A stretch of 15,903 nucleotides of DNA from Brevundimonas sp. UBA4609 (GCA_002386585.1 DGIZ01000172.1:1-15903), one strand, 5' to 3'. Shown: positions 6,380-14,637, numbered from the stretch's first letter. Notes: generated from the sequence alone by a model not told the origin. Numbers and translations are program-made.

Positions 6380-7015
6380 TTGCCCCTGTCCCACTCCCAG
6401 CTTTGGAAAGCGATCGACGCCTTGGCGCGACGTGAGGGCCTCTCGGCGTCGGGATTGGCGCGTCGGGCCGGGCTGGACGCGACCAGCTTCAATCCATCGA
6501 AACGACTGGGACCTGGCGACCCGCCGCGCCCGCGCTGGCCTTCGACAGAAAGCCTGATGCAGGTGCTGGCGACGAGCGGCCTGAGTCTGGGGGAGTTCGC
6601 CGGCCTCGCCGATGATTCCTCATCCCCGCCGCGCCCCATTCCACTGCTGGGCCTCGCACGCGCAGGGGATGAAGGTTTCTTCGATGACGCCGGTCTGCCC
6701 ATGGCCGACGGCTGGGACCAGACCGAACTGCCAGCTCACAAGGACAGCCTTTTCAGCCTGACCATCGACGGCGACTCGATGGAGCCCGTCTATCGTCCCG
6801 GCGACCGGGTGATCGTCGATCTGGACGCAACCGAGGTCCGACGCGGCGACCGCGTGGTCGTCCGCACGATCGACGGCGAGACGCTGGCCAAGGAAATCTC
6901 CGCCCTGAACAGCCGCGAAGTGACCCTGAGTTCGGCCAATCCGCTTTATGACCCACGCACCCTGCCCCGCCGTCAGCTTCTCTGGATGGCCCGCATCCTG
7001 TGGGTCAGCCAATAG
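6380..7015 (+). CDS. LexA/CI-like transcriptional repressor with S24 peptidase domain
   Basis: This 211-residue DNA-binding regulator has an N-terminal helix-turn-helix (residues about 8-43, with SASGLARRAGLDATSFN as the likely recognition unit). A linker of about 80-90 residues leads to a C-terminal S24 self-cleavage domain with S133 (GDSMEP) and general-base K171 (ETLAKE). A possible autocleavage bond is A95-G96 (LARAGDEG). The 38-residue gaps from Ala to Ser and from Ser to Lys are close to those in LexA. It is not LexA itself, whose N-terminal winged helix is different; it resembles chromosomal phage-CI-like repressors. The start is TTG at 6380-6382 with GGAAG about 9 nt upstream. The target and inducing signal are unknown; the membrane-protein gene upstream is an obvious candidate partner. 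A hairpin terminator follows. Confidence 0.85.
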   Translation: MPLSHSQLWKAIDALARREGLSASGLARRAGLDATSFNPSKRLGPGDPPRPRWPSTESLMQVLATSGLSLGEFAGLADDSSSPPRPIPLLGLARAGDEGFFDDAGLPMADGWDQTELPAHKDSLFSLTIDGDSMEPVYRPGDRVIVDLDATEVRRGDRVVVRTIDGETLAKEISALNSREVTLSSANPLYDPRTLPRRQLLWMARILWVSQ

Positions 7016-7017
7016 CG

Positions 7018-7046
7018 AAGGGCCGCCCCTTTCGGGAACGGCCCTT
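7018..7046. terminator. Hairpin between converging genes, probable bidirectional terminator
   Basis: AAGGGCCG (7018-7025) pairs with CGGCCCTT (7039-7046), with an inner CCC/GGG pairing. It lies between the stop of the S24 regulator and the stop of the minus-strand SH3 protein. The T-runs on either side are poor, so termination efficiency is uncertain. Confidence 0.55.
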
Positions 7047-7078
7047 GCCTTGATCAACTCGGGGGAGAAAGCCGTCGA

Positions 7079-7558
7079 TCAGTTCGGCGCGACATAGCGG
7101 GCGTTGACCCAGCCGCCGCCGGCGATCTGCACCCACTCGCCCTGCGACCCCACGGCGGTGAAGGGCTGCCCGGCGGACAGGCTGCCGGCCTGACGATACT
7201 GGGTGCCGGGGCCCGACCGGATACGCAGGTTGGACGTGGCGCGATACATGTTGGCGTTGGCCTGGGCCGCAGCGCGCGTGCGCTGCTGGTTACAGCCGAT
7301 GTAGGAACCCGCCGCAGCACCGGCCCCCGCGCCGACCACGGCGCCCAGGGCGCGCTCGTTCTTGGACACCTGGCTGCCCGCCAGACCGCCCAGCACGGCG
7401 CCGATGGCGGCGCCCGCCTGCTGACGACCGCCGGGCGCATCACAGTTGGTGACGCCGTTGGCCTGGGGCATGGCGGCGGCGGTCATGGGCACGGCGGCGG
7501 AGCCCAGAGCGGCGAAAAGGGCGGTGGCGGCCAGACCCGCCTTGAAGGTCTTCGACAT
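7079..7558 (-). CDS. Exported glycine-zipper protein with C-terminal SH3 domain
   Basis: This 159-residue protein begins with a signal peptide (Lys-rich start, hydrophobic core, cleavage probably after the TAAA at residue 29). The segment at about 46-88 is a glycine-zipper pair (AGAAIGAVLGGLAGS, then ALGAVVGAGAGAAAGS) of the 17-kDa surface-antigen type, which inserts into or lines a membrane. Residues about 105-157 form a bacterial SH3 domain (LRIRSGPGTQYRQAG, WVQIAGGGWVNARYV), usually a peptidoglycan or cell-wall contact. Cysteines at NCDAP and IGCNQ flank the zipper and could form a disulfide. It is not a lipoprotein, as no lipobox is present. An envelope-maintenance role is likely but inferred. 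AGGAG lies 7 nt before the ATG, with a hairpin just upstream. Confidence 0.85.
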   Translation of the reverse strand: MSKTFKAGLAATALFAALGSAAVPMTAAAMPQANGVTNCDAPGGRQQAGAAIGAVLGGLAGSQVSKNERALGAVVGAGAGAAAGSYIGCNQQRTRAAAQANANMYRATSNLRIRSGPGTQYRQAGSLSAGQPFTAVGSQGEWVQIAGGGWVNARYVAPN

Positions 7559-7570
7559 AAGTCTCTCCTG

Positions 7571-7588
7571 TCATCGAGTTGTCGATGA
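7571..7588 (-). promoter_or_regulatory. 5'-leader hairpin before the SH3-protein ribosome site
   Basis: TCATCGA (7571-7577) and TCGATGA (7582-7588) form a perfect 7-bp stem with a 4-nt loop, ending immediately upstream of the AGGAG ribosome site on the minus strand. A second hairpin (7614-7619 with 7623-7628, 6 bp and a CCC/GGG loop) would lie at the extreme 5' end of the message if it starts near 7626. Confidence 0.4.
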
Positions 7589-7632
7589 AATGAGAATGCC
7601 TCGGCCAAGCTGAAGGCTCCCCGAGCCTGATC

Positions 7633-7661
7633 GTTATATGCCGTTCATCTTCCTTGCCGAA
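7633..7661 (-). promoter_or_regulatory. Candidate promoter for the SH3 protein
   Basis: On the minus strand, TTCGGC (7656-7661) and TATAAC (7633-7638) are 17 bp apart. The -10 matches five of six consensus bases; the -35 is weak. Transcription would begin near 7626, giving a leader of about 70 nt. Confidence 0.4.
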
Positions 7662-7904
7662 CGCAGCGGGTCCGATGATTCGCGCGCCCAAGTGCATATG
7701 AAAAAACAGATATTGTTCATTTCCTCCCCCATTCGGGGGATAGGCAAGACCTGCAATATCGGGCGCTATGACCCTCATGGGCGCACTTGGAAAAGCAGAC
7801 GTAGCGCTGGATGTGCTGTGGCGCAGCCTTTACGGCCAGCCGCTGCCGCTCTCCGGCTCTCCCAAGCTCGCCTTGCAGATCATTATGGAATGCGAGAGAA
7901 AATC
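7662..7904. other. Intergenic stretch with a small hairpin, no convincing gene
   Basis: Together with the leader to its left and the tiny ORF to its right, this forms a 516-bp gap between the SH3 protein and lysS. It holds a short perfect hairpin (TCCCCC 7725-7730 with GGGGGA 7735-7740, ATTC loop). It also holds an open frame at 7768-7980 (plus strand, 70 codons, beginning MTLMGALGKADVALDV) with no ribosome site and weak GC3 bias after its middle. I see no RNA gene. Confidence 0.4.
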
Positions 7905-8024
7905 ATGGTCCCCAGCACAAGAACCCGACGCCATCGACGATCAATCTGGCTGCCGTCCCCGTTTGAGGGTCTGCTCCTGACCTTGGCCGTCGCTTCCCTG
8001 GCCGGAGCCGTCTTCGCCGCCTGA
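7905..8024 (+). CDS. Possible tiny single-pass membrane protein
   Basis: This is an open frame of 39 residues: a strongly basic N-terminus (STRTRRHRRS), then a hydrophobic segment near residues 22-38 (GLLLTLAVASLAGAVFAA). This is the usual form of a small inner-membrane protein with its N-terminus inside. A purine-rich GAGAGAAA lies just upstream; an alternative ATG at 7890 would add five residues. A perfect 11-bp hairpin follows 17 bp after the stop. The codon pattern is good only in the hydrophobic half, and an overlapping frame (7768-7980) competes, so this is a weak call. Confidence 0.35.
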   Translation: MVPSTRTRRHRRSIWLPSPFEGLLLTLAVASLAGAVFAA

Positions 8025-8040
8025 CAGCTCCTAGCGAAGA

Positions 8041-8067
8041 CGGGCCGCCGATGTCCTCGGCGGCCCG
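8041..8067. terminator. GC-rich hairpin, terminator of lysS (minus) and possibly the tiny plus ORF
   Basis: The arm CGGGCCGCCGA (8041-8051) pairs perfectly with TCGGCGGCCCG (8057-8067) around TGTCC. On the minus strand it lies 8 bp after the lysS stop and is followed by TCTTCGCT, a weak T-rich tail. On the plus strand the tail is AATAC, so termination there would be weaker. Confidence 0.6.
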
Positions 8068-8074
8068 AATACCC

Positions 8075-9748
8075 TCAGCCCTCGGCCAAGGCTCCGGCGG
8101 CGCCCTTTTCGATCAGCTCGATCGTCTGCGGCAGGCCGTAGATGGCAGCGAATGATCCGAAACGGGGCCCCTGAGAGGCGCCCAGCAACACCTCATACAA
8201 GGCGCCGAACCAGGCCCGCAGCGGGTCGAAGGCGTGCTCCTTGCCCACGGCATACACTTCGGACTGAATAGCCTCGCCGTCGGTCGTGTCGGCCGGCAAG
8301 CCCTTCAGACGTTCCGCCAGATCCAGCAGCGCCGCCTTCTCCTTGTCGTCCGGCAGGCGATAGGTCTTCGAGGGCTTCACGAAGTCCTCGTAGTAGTTCA
8401 GCGCATAACCCATCAGCCGATCCAGCACGGGCTCGCTCTCAGGCGAGGCGTCCGGCAGATATTTGGCGAAATAGGCCCACAGCTGGTCCTTGGTCGAGGC
8501 GTTGGCCACGCCGACTAGGTTCAGCAGCAGGGCGAACGACACCGGCGAGGCGCTCTCAGGCGGGTTCCCCGAGTGGATGTGCCACACGGCGTTGTCCATC
8601 CGCTTGGCCGGTTCCTGCGTCTTATACTGCTCGATGAAGGACAGATAGTCGTCCGTCGCGCGCGGAATGACGTTGAAGTGCAGGCTCTTGGCCGATTTCG
8701 GCGACTGGAACATGTACCAGCTCAGGCTCTCGGGCGTGCCGTAGCGCAGCCAGTCCTCCATGGTCAGGCCGTTGCCCTTGGACTTGGAGATCTTCTTCCC
8801 TTCGATGTCGAGGAAGAGCTCGTAGTTGAAGCCCTCCGGCGGCACCCCGCCGATGGCGCGGCACAGCTTGGACGACTCGCGCACGCTCTCGATCAGGTCC
8901 TTGCCCGACATCTCATAATCGACGTCCAGCGCGGTCCATCGCATGGCCCAGTCGGGCTTCCACTGCAGCTTCACATGACCGCCGGTGACAGGGACCTCGG
9001 TGCGGCCGCCCGCGGGGTCGTCGAAGACGATCGTGCCCTTTTCGACATTGCGATCCAGCGTCGGCACCTGCAGCACGTGGCCGGTGATCGGGCTGATCGG
9101 CAGGAAGGGCGAATAGGTGGCGCGGCGCTCCTCGCCCAGGGTCGGCAGCATGATGCCCATGACCTTGTCGAAGCGCTCCAGCATGGTCAGCAGGGCCGCG
9201 TCGAACCGACCCGACCGATAGGTCTCGGTCGAGGACATGAACTCATAGTCGAAGCCGAAGCTGTCGAGGAAGGCGCGCAGGCGGGCGTTGTTGTGCGCGC
9301 CGAAGCTGTCGTGCGTGCCGAACGGATCGCGCACCTTGGTCAGCGGCAGGTGCAGGTCTTCGCGCAGCATCTCCGGGTTGGGGATGCCTTCCGGCACCTT
9401 GCGCAGACCATCCATGTCGTCCGAGAAGGCGATCAGGCGCGTGGCCCAGTGATCGCCGGTCAGGGCGCGAAACGCGTTGCGCACCATGGTCGTGCGCGCC
9501 ACTTCGCCGAAGGTGCCCATGTGCGGCAGGCCCGACGGGCCATAACCCGTCTCCAGGATCACCGGCTTGTTCAGCGCCTCGAAGGTCGCCAGAGCCTCGT
9601 CCGTCTTGCCGGCGTCGATCAGCAGCTTGGCCGCATCGCGCTCCGCGTCCGACAGCCGTTTTTTGAGCACGTGGGCCAGCAGGTTGCGCGCTTGCTCAAA
9701 CGGCCACGAACGGGCCTCACGGGACAGGGTTTCGAGGTTCTGTAGCAT
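8075..9748 (-). CDS. lysS: Lysyl-tRNA synthetase, class I
   Basis: This cytosolic enzyme charges tRNA-Lys with lysine. The protein is 557 residues and has a class I Rossmann catalytic core: the HIGH-like PHMG at residues 75-78 ([16 protein letters not shown]) and the KMSKS-like KISKS at 319-323 ([11 protein letters not shown]). This is the unusual class I form (also called LysK) found in archaea, spirochaetes and many alphaproteobacteria, in contrast to the class II enzyme of most bacteria. I place the start at the ATG 9746-9748 ([17 protein letters not shown]); an in-frame TTG at 9784 would add 12 residues, and neither has a clear ribosome site. The MaoC-type gene ends 49 bp upstream on the same strand, so they may share a transcript. 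A long antisense open frame at 8573-9745 is only a shadow. Confidence 0.95.
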   Translation of the reverse strand: MLQNLETLSREARSWPFEQARNLLAHVLKKRLSDAERDAAKLLIDAGKTDEALATFEALNKPVILETGYGPSGLPHMGTFGEVARTTMVRNAFRALTGDHWATRLIAFSDDMDGLRKVPEGIPNPEMLREDLHLPLTKVRDPFGTHDSFGAHNNARLRAFLDSFGFDYEFMSSTETYRSGRFDAALLTMLERFDKVMGIMLPTLGEERRATYSPFLPISPITGHVLQVPTLDRNVEKGTIVFDDPAGGRTEVPVTGGHVKLQWKPDWAMRWTALDVDYEMSGKDLIESVRESSKLCRAIGGVPPEGFNYELFLDIEGKKISKSKGNGLTMEDWLRYGTPESLSWYMFQSPKSAKSLHFNVIPRATDDYLSFIEQYKTQEPAKRMDNAVWHIHSGNPPESASPVSFALLLNLVGVANASTKDQLWAYFAKYLPDASPESEPVLDRLMGYALNYYEDFVKPSKTYRLPDDKEKAALLDLAERLKGLPADTTDGEAIQSEVYAVGKEHAFDPLRAWFGALYEVLLGASQGPRFGSFAAIYGLPQTIELIEKGAAGALAEG

Positions 9749-9797
9749 GTACCGGGCTTTGACGCCTTGAAGGCGCGGGGTCAACAGCGGCGGCGTT

Positions 9798-10256
9798 TTA
9801 CAGCCGCGCTTCGGCGTTCCTCGGCAGTTGCATCTGGTTCTCGAAGCTCATGGCCAGGTCGCCGTCCTGGTTGGTGACGGTCGTCTTGGTGCGGACGACG
9901 CCGCGGTCGGGCTGGCTCTTCGACGGGCGGATTTCGATGATCTCGCGGCGCACAGTCAGGATGTCGCCCGGCCGCACGGGCCGCACCCACCACAGGGCGT
10001 CGACGTTCATGCCCAGCAAAGGCGTCTGGCCGAAATAGGCTTCGTCCACGAACTGGCGCATGACACGCGAACAGACGTGCCAGCCGCTGGCGATCAGGCC
10101 GCCGAACCGTCCCGCCTCGGCCGCCGCCTTGTCCACGTGCATGGGTTGCGGGTCGAACTCCGTCGCGAAGGCAATGATCTCGGCTTCGGTCATGGTGAAG
10201 GGTTCGCTGTCCCAGCTCTCGCCGACGGTCAGGTCGTCCAGATAGCGGTCGGTCAT
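9798..10256 (-). CDS. MaoC-family hotdog dehydratase/hydratase
   Basis: This 152-residue single-hotdog protein of the MaoC/R-specific enoyl-CoA hydratase type adds or removes water on acyl-CoA-like substrates. The catalytic pair is D35 and H40 ([10 protein letters not shown]), followed by the usual GGLIASGWH (residues 53-60) and, later, the strand [13 protein letters not shown]. The start ATG at 10254-10256 ([14 protein letters not shown]) follows a GGGAG about 9 nt upstream; a longer frame upstream is not family-like. It lies immediately before lysS on the same strand and diverges from queA. The substrate cannot be inferred, and the pairing with lysS gives no functional clue. Confidence 0.88.
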   Translation of the reverse strand: MTDRYLDDLTVGESWDSEPFTMTEAEIIAFATEFDPQPMHVDKAAAEAGRFGGLIASGWHVCSRVMRQFVDEAYFGQTPLLGMNVDALWWVRPVRPGDILTVRREIIEIRPSKSQPDRGVVRTKTTVTNQDGDLAMSFENQMQLPRNAEARL

Positions 10257-10344
10257 GCACTCAAACTCCCATAGGCTGCGCCTGACATAGCGGCTGGAGC
10301 GGTTTTCGCCAGTCGACTTTCCGCCGAGCCTCGCTTGACCGCAA

Positions 10345-10370
10345 AGGCGGGGCGTGAGCATTCCCCGCCT
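10345..10370 (+). promoter_or_regulatory. Hairpin abutting the queA start codon
   Basis: AGGCGGGG (10345-10352) pairs perfectly with CCCCGCCT (10363-10370) around a 10-nt loop, ending one base before the ATG at 10372. An in-frame GTG (10354) lies in the loop. Upstream, TTGACC (10335-10340) is 17 bp from GCATTC (10358-10363). If used as a promoter, this would start the message at about the ATG, so the hairpin might exist only as DNA. Confidence 0.4.
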
Positions 10371-10371
10371 C

Positions 10372-11466
10372 ATGCGGACATCCGATTTCGACTTCGACCT
10401 GCCCGAGGCGTGCATCGCCCTGCGTCCCGCCGACCCGCGCGACTCGGCGCGCCTTCTGGTCGTTAAGGGCGGCGATCTTCAGGACAAGATCATCCGCGAC
10501 CTGCCGGATTTCCTGCAACCGGGCGACGCCCTGGTCTTCAACGACACTCGCGTGATCCCCGCCCGTCTGTCGGGCGTGCGCCACCGCACCGGGCCGGAAG
10601 GCGAACTGCTGTCGGTGCCGGTCGAGGCGACCCTGCACCACCGCGACGCGCCCGATGTCTGGAGCGCCTTCATGAAGCCCGGCAAGCGGCTGAAGGTCGG
10701 CGACCGAGTGCGTTTCGGGCGCGAGGAAGACAACGCCTGCCTTCTGGGTCAGGTCGACGCCGAGATCACCGCCAAGGGCGAGGACGGCCTGGTCACCTTG
10801 CGCTTCGATCTGGCCGGCCCTGTGCTGGACGACGCCATCCGCGAGGTCGGGGTCATGCCCCTGCCCCCCTATATCGCCGCCAAGCGGGCCGAGGACGACC
10901 AGGACCGATCAGACTATCAGACCGTCTTCGCCGAGCATGACGGCTCGGTCGCCGCCCCGACGGCGGGTCTGCACTTCACCCCTGCCCTGCTGGACGCCAT
11001 CCGCGCGCGGGGCGTGACGACCCACGCCGTGACCCTTCACGTCGGGGCGGGCACCTTCCTGCCGGTCAAGGCGGACGACACGGCCGATCACAAGATGCAT
11101 TCCGAGTGGGGCGAGGTCTCGGCCGAGACCGCCGACACCCTGAACGCCGTGCGCGCGGCGGGCGGGCGCATCGTCTGCGTCGGCACCACGAGCCTGCGCC
11201 TACTGGAAAGCGCCACCGGCGAGGATGGCGTGGTTCAGCCCTTCCACGGCGACACGGCCATCTTCATCACGCCGGGCTATCGCTTCCGCGCCTGCGACGT
11301 GCTGATGACCAACTTCCACCTCCCGAAATCCACGCTGTTCATGCTGGTCAGCGCATTCGCCGGGCTGGAGACGATGCGGGCCGCCTACGCCCACGCCATC
11401 GACAGCGGCTACCGCTTCTATTCTTATGGCGACGGAAGCCTGCTGTTCCGGGAAGACGCCCAATGA
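10372..11466 (+). CDS. queA: S-adenosylmethionine:tRNA ribosyltransferase-isomerase
   Basis: QueA transfers and isomerises the ribose of SAM onto preQ1 in tRNA, making epoxyqueuosine at position 34, the step after Tgt. The 364-residue length matches the family. Typical segments are [17 protein letters not shown] at the N-terminus, [12 protein letters not shown], the central [35 protein letters not shown], and near the end [19 protein letters not shown] and [10 protein letters not shown] prefer the ATG at 10372 because the family begins M-x-x-S-D-F-D-F-x-L-P; an in-frame GTG at 10354 is the alternative. No clear ribosome site exists, and a stable hairpin lies just upstream. The stop overlaps the start of the nucleotidyltransferase-like gene (ATGA), so those two are coupled. 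Confidence 0.96.
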   Translation: MRTSDFDFDLPEACIALRPADPRDSARLLVVKGGDLQDKIIRDLPDFLQPGDALVFNDTRVIPARLSGVRHRTGPEGELLSVPVEATLHHRDAPDVWSAFMKPGKRLKVGDRVRFGREEDNACLLGQVDAEITAKGEDGLVTLRFDLAGPVLDDAIREVGVMPLPPYIAAKRAEDDQDRSDYQTVFAEHDGSVAAPTAGLHFTPALLDAIRARGVTTHAVTLHVGAGTFLPVKADDTADHKMHSEWGEVSAETADTLNAVRAAGGRIVCVGTTSLRLLESATGEDGVVQPFHGDTAIFITPGYRFRACDVLMTNFHLPKSTLFMLVSAFAGLETMRAAYAHAIDSGYRFYSYGDGSLLFREDAQ

Positions 11467-11939
11467 GCCACTTCGACGACCTGCCCGAAAACCTGGCCGC
11501 GACCTTCGACATCCTCGCCTCAGCGGCCAGCGAGTTGCAGGATCCCTGGTGGGTGTTCGGGGGCGCGGGCATGGCGCTGTCGGGCCTGTCGGAATGGCAC
11601 GTGCCCGATGTCGACGTGATGACCAGTCCTCGCGACGCCCGGCGCCTGATCGAGGCCCTGCACGGCGAAACCGTGGAAGACCCCGGCGAGGGCCTGTTCC
11701 GGTCGCAGGTCTTCGGCCAGATCCTGACCACGCCGGTCCCGGTCGAGGTCATGGCGATGATGGACGTTCGCGCAGGCGCCGACTGGACGCCGGTCATCTT
11801 CACCACCCGTCAGGCGATCGAACTGGACGGGGGAACGCTCTACATCCCCAGCGTCGCCGAACAGATCGAGAAATGCCGCCTGTTCGGCCGTCCCAAGGAC
11901 CTGCAACGCGCGGAGCGTCTCGAGACGCTCCTGCGCTGA
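11463..11939 (+). CDS. Nucleotidyltransferase-fold protein coupled to queA
   Basis: This 158-residue protein has the signature of a minimal nucleotidyltransferase (pol-beta-like) domain: a GG motif (G33-G34 in [13 protein letters not shown]), then a pair of acidic residues D49 and D51 (VPDVDVMTS). A possible third acidic strand is PVEVMAMMD. Relatives include antitoxin/toxin-type and aminoglycoside-type transferases, and the C-terminal part ([23 protein letters not shown]) is typical of that group. It starts within the queA stop codon (ATGA), so it is made together with QueA. Its substrate is unknown; a role on tRNA, or simple hitch-hiking in the operon, are both possible. It converges on the TonB receptor with 7 bp between stops. 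Confidence 0.75.
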   Translation: MSHFDDLPENLAATFDILASAASELQDPWWVFGGAGMALSGLSEWHVPDVDVMTSPRDARRLIEALHGETVEDPGEGLFRSQVFGQILTTPVPVEVMAMMDVRAGADWTPVIFTTRQAIELDGGTLYIPSVAEQIEKCRLFGRPKDLQRAERLETLLR

Positions 11940-11946
11940 TCCCGGC

Positions 11947-14553
11947 TCAATACCGGAAGCGCAGCCCCACGGTATAAAGGCTCTCTTCGTAGCGTACGTC
12001 GCGCGGATAGACCCCCTCGCCATAGTCGAAGAACGATCGGAACGGCTGCCCCAGGATATTGGTGGCGTCGAAGGTCACGGTGATCCGCTCGGTCGGCGAC
12101 CAGCCCGCCGAGAAGTCCAGCCGCGCCACGTCGTCCACATGCTCGCCGATGACGCCGTTGCCGAACTTGGTCCGCAGATTATAGGCCAACCGCGCCGTCC
12201 ACGGCCCGTTCTCATACATGCCGGTCAGGTTGTAGGAATATTTCGACACATAGGGCAGCGCCCCGTCGATATAGGTGGCGTTGGCCTGCACCCCGAACGA
12301 CCGCGCCCATTCGGGCACGAACTCATAGTCGAAGAAGGTCGTGAAGGACGTCTCCACGCCCTGCAGCACGGCGTCGTTCAGATTGACGGGCCGCGTGACG
12401 CGCAGGACGCCATAGACAGGATCGTCCATGTCCATAGTCTGATCGGCGATGAAGCCTGAAATCTCGCGTCGGAACAGCGCCAGCGTCGCCGCGCCCGCAT
12501 CACCGAAGTAGCGCTCCAGCGTCAGGTCATAGTTGGTCGATTCGATCGGCTTCAGGTCAGGGTTGCCGCCCGAGGCCGTCTGCCGTCCCGAGGTATCGGC
12601 CGAGGGGCTGATGAACAGGCTAGGGTTCAACTGGCCGAACGCCGGGCGCGTCCGCGTCTGGTTCGCCGCCATGCGCAGGATCAGGTCTTCATCCAGCATG
12701 AAGCGCACGCCCAGGCTGGGCAGCAGGTCCGTGTAGCGCCCGCCCTGATCGACCGGCGTGAACACCTCTTCCTCGCCCTCAATCGAACGGCTGGTTCCGC
12801 GCACGCTGAAATCGGTGGCGACGATCCGCAGACCCAGTTCGCCTTCGATCGGAATGCGAGTGTTGATGGCGAAGTCCGCCTGACCATAGGCGGTGTAGGC
12901 CCTCTCCGACGCCTCATAGGTTTGAACCGGGTTGATGGGCGGGCGGCCCGACTCGAACCCGGCCAGGGCGCGCAGGGCGTCCATGTTCTGACGCAGGCTG
13001 CCATAGGTCGGCGATACCCACGCGCGCATGGCCTGAATGTCGCTGCCGTTGAAACCTGCCGGGATGAGGGCCAATTCCACCGGGATGGCGGTCAACGGCA
13101 AGCCGAGACTTTCCTGATCCTGATACCGCTCGCCGTTCTGATAGGAGCCGTTGCGGTCGACGTAGCGCACCCCGAACTTCAACTGCGGGATCAGGCCGTT
13201 GCCCGTGTCATAGGTCAGGTCGACCTTCGCCTGCCAATCGTCGCCCGCGCCGATGAAGTGGCGGTCGAACAGGCCGCGATAGACGTAGTTGTTCGGGTCC
13301 GTGACGTCGAAGTCCCGGAAGTCGAAGGTCGCTCCGCCATCCTTCCCCGGCGTATCGAAGTCGATCAGCGTCACCGGCGCATGGGTGAAGGCCGTGTCGA
13401 AGCTGTAGTTCGAGAACTCATAGGTGCTGTCAGTGCGCGCCAGATCAAAGGCGATCTGAAGCGGCCCGGCGTTGTAGCTGCCGCCCACGGCCGCCTGCCA
13501 GGTGTTCGTCTTGCCGGTCGAGGCGCCCTGCCATTGCTCCGGACGACGGCCGGCGATCTGGGTCAGGCTCTGGATTTCATTGCGGCCGTCGCGCAGCGTC
13601 ACGTCGTCAAAACGTGTCGTCTCATGGTTCAGCGGCACGATGAACTGACGGTCCGAAATCTTGGCCCGATAGCCCTGGTAAAGGGCGTCGACATAGAATT
13701 CCCACTGGTCGTTCGGCCGCCACTGCAGCGCCAGATTGGCCGACGGACGCCAGCGGTCGCCGGTTCCGTAGAAGATGCCGACGGCGTCAGGATAACGCGC
13801 CCCCTGAACCGCCGGATCGGCCGACTGCCCGTCCACGGGGACGATGCCGCCGCTGTCCCAGCGCACGGAGTCGAGATAGCGCAGGCTGGTGTATGACAGG
13901 TTCAGCAAGGCTCCGACCTCGCCCGCGCCTGTGTTCCACCGGTTGCTGATCAGGATGTCGCCGTTCGGATCATAGCTTTCCGACTGGGTGGCGTAGGAGC
14001 CCTTCGCCGAAGCCGACAACTCGAAACCGTCGAAGTCGAACGGCCGCCGCGACCGTACATTGATCAGACCGGCGATGCCCGATTCCAGCCGCCAGGCGGA
14101 ACTGGACTTGTAGACCTCCAGCGCGGCGATGGCCGCCGCCGGGAAGTCCTGCATGGCGACCGAACGTCCCTGATCCGTGAAGATGTCGCGGCCATTGTAG
14201 GTGGTGGCCACATCGGGCAGTCCGCGCACGATCACGCGCGACGCTTCCCCGCCGCCTCGCTCGACCTGGATGCCGGTGACCCGCGCCAGGGTTTCCGAGG
14301 CGTTCACGTCCGGCAGCTTGCCGATGTCCTCGGCGACGACAGCGTCCATCACCTCGTCAGCGTTGCGTTTCAACGCCTGGGCCGAGCGCAGGCTTCCGCG
14401 TAGTCCGGTCACCACCACGTCCTGCACCTGAACAGGACCGCCGGCGGCGGTCGAGGGCGGCGTGACTACAATGGAATCCTGGGACCAGGCAGGGTGAGCG
14501 ACGGCGAGCGCAAGCAGGGAAACGGAACCCAGGGTTCCAGAACGGAGCAACAT
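11947..14553 (-). CDS. TonB-dependent outer-membrane receptor, Caulobacter type
   Basis: This 868-residue outer-membrane active transporter is energised by TonB-ExbBD. It has a signal peptide (residues 1 to about 24, hydrophobic SLLALAVAHPAWS) and a TonB-box-like DVVVTG (45-50). The plug domain is at about 55-170 (KRNADEVMDAVVAEDIGKLPD, ASETLARVTGIQVERGGG, VIVRGLPDVATTYNGRDIF) and the barrel fills the rest. The chain ends in an aromatic residue (GLRFRY), as BAM substrates do. The plug wording matches the large Caulobacter/Xanthomonas receptor family, many members of which take up carbohydrates or unknown compounds. No partner genes are adjacent. It is divergent from tgt across 197 bp. The ATG at 14551-14553 lacks a good ribosome site. 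The substrate cannot be read from sequence. Confidence 0.93.
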   Translation of the reverse strand: MLLRSGTLGSVSLLALAVAHPAWSQDSIVVTPPSTAAGGPVQVQDVVVTGLRGSLRSAQALKRNADEVMDAVVAEDIGKLPDVNASETLARVTGIQVERGGGEASRVIVRGLPDVATTYNGRDIFTDQGRSVAMQDFPAAAIAALEVYKSSSAWRLESGIAGLINVRSRRPFDFDGFELSASAKGSYATQSESYDPNGDILISNRWNTGAGEVGALLNLSYTSLRYLDSVRWDSGGIVPVDGQSADPAVQGARYPDAVGIFYGTGDRWRPSANLALQWRPNDQWEFYVDALYQGYRAKISDRQFIVPLNHETTRFDDVTLRDGRNEIQSLTQIAGRRPEQWQGASTGKTNTWQAAVGGSYNAGPLQIAFDLARTDSTYEFSNYSFDTAFTHAPVTLIDFDTPGKDGGATFDFRDFDVTDPNNYVYRGLFDRHFIGAGDDWQAKVDLTYDTGNGLIPQLKFGVRYVDRNGSYQNGERYQDQESLGLPLTAIPVELALIPAGFNGSDIQAMRAWVSPTYGSLRQNMDALRALAGFESGRPPINPVQTYEASERAYTAYGQADFAINTRIPIEGELGLRIVATDFSVRGTSRSIEGEEEVFTPVDQGGRYTDLLPSLGVRFMLDEDLILRMAANQTRTRPAFGQLNPSLFISPSADTSGRQTASGGNPDLKPIESTNYDLTLERYFGDAGAATLALFRREISGFIADQTMDMDDPVYGVLRVTRPVNLNDAVLQGVETSFTTFFDYEFVPEWARSFGVQANATYIDGALPYVSKYSYNLTGMYENGPWTARLAYNLRTKFGNGVIGEHVDDVARLDFSAGWSPTERITVTFDATNILGQPFRSFFDYGEGVYPRDVRYEESLYTVGLRFRY

Positions 14554-14607
14554 TAATCAGGCGACTTTCACGGTTTCGTGCGCTGCCCTAACAGCCGCGT
14601 GATCGTT

Positions 14608-14637
14608 CGGTTTCAAACTAACCGTCGCTATTCAAAC
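14608..14637. promoter_or_regulatory. Candidate operator between the TonB receptor and tgt
   Basis: Two features overlap: an inverted repeat CGGTT-N7-AACCG (14608-14612 and 14620-14624), and a direct repeat TTCAAAC (14612-14618 and 14631-14637) with a 19-bp period. On the minus strand a weak promoter, TTGAAA-N17-TGTTAG, reads through it toward the receptor. The rest of 14554-14750 shows no clear signal apart from the tgt ribosome site AAGGAA (14739-14744). Confidence 0.35.

Noticed and set aside
7768..7980. 70-codon plus-strand gene beginning MTLMGALGK
   Set aside because: No ribosome site, weak codon bias in its second half, and it overlaps the more plausible small membrane-protein frame; it cannot be excluded.
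8573..9745. 390-codon open frame on the plus strand opposite lysS
   Set aside because: It is antisense to a full-length, motif-complete lysyl-tRNA synthetase; its His/Gln/Arg-rich composition is typical of the reverse frame of a GC-rich gene.
12922..13896. 324-codon plus-strand open frame inside the TonB receptor gene
   Set aside because: It is antisense to the barrel region of an intact receptor and shows no ribosome site or recognisable domain.
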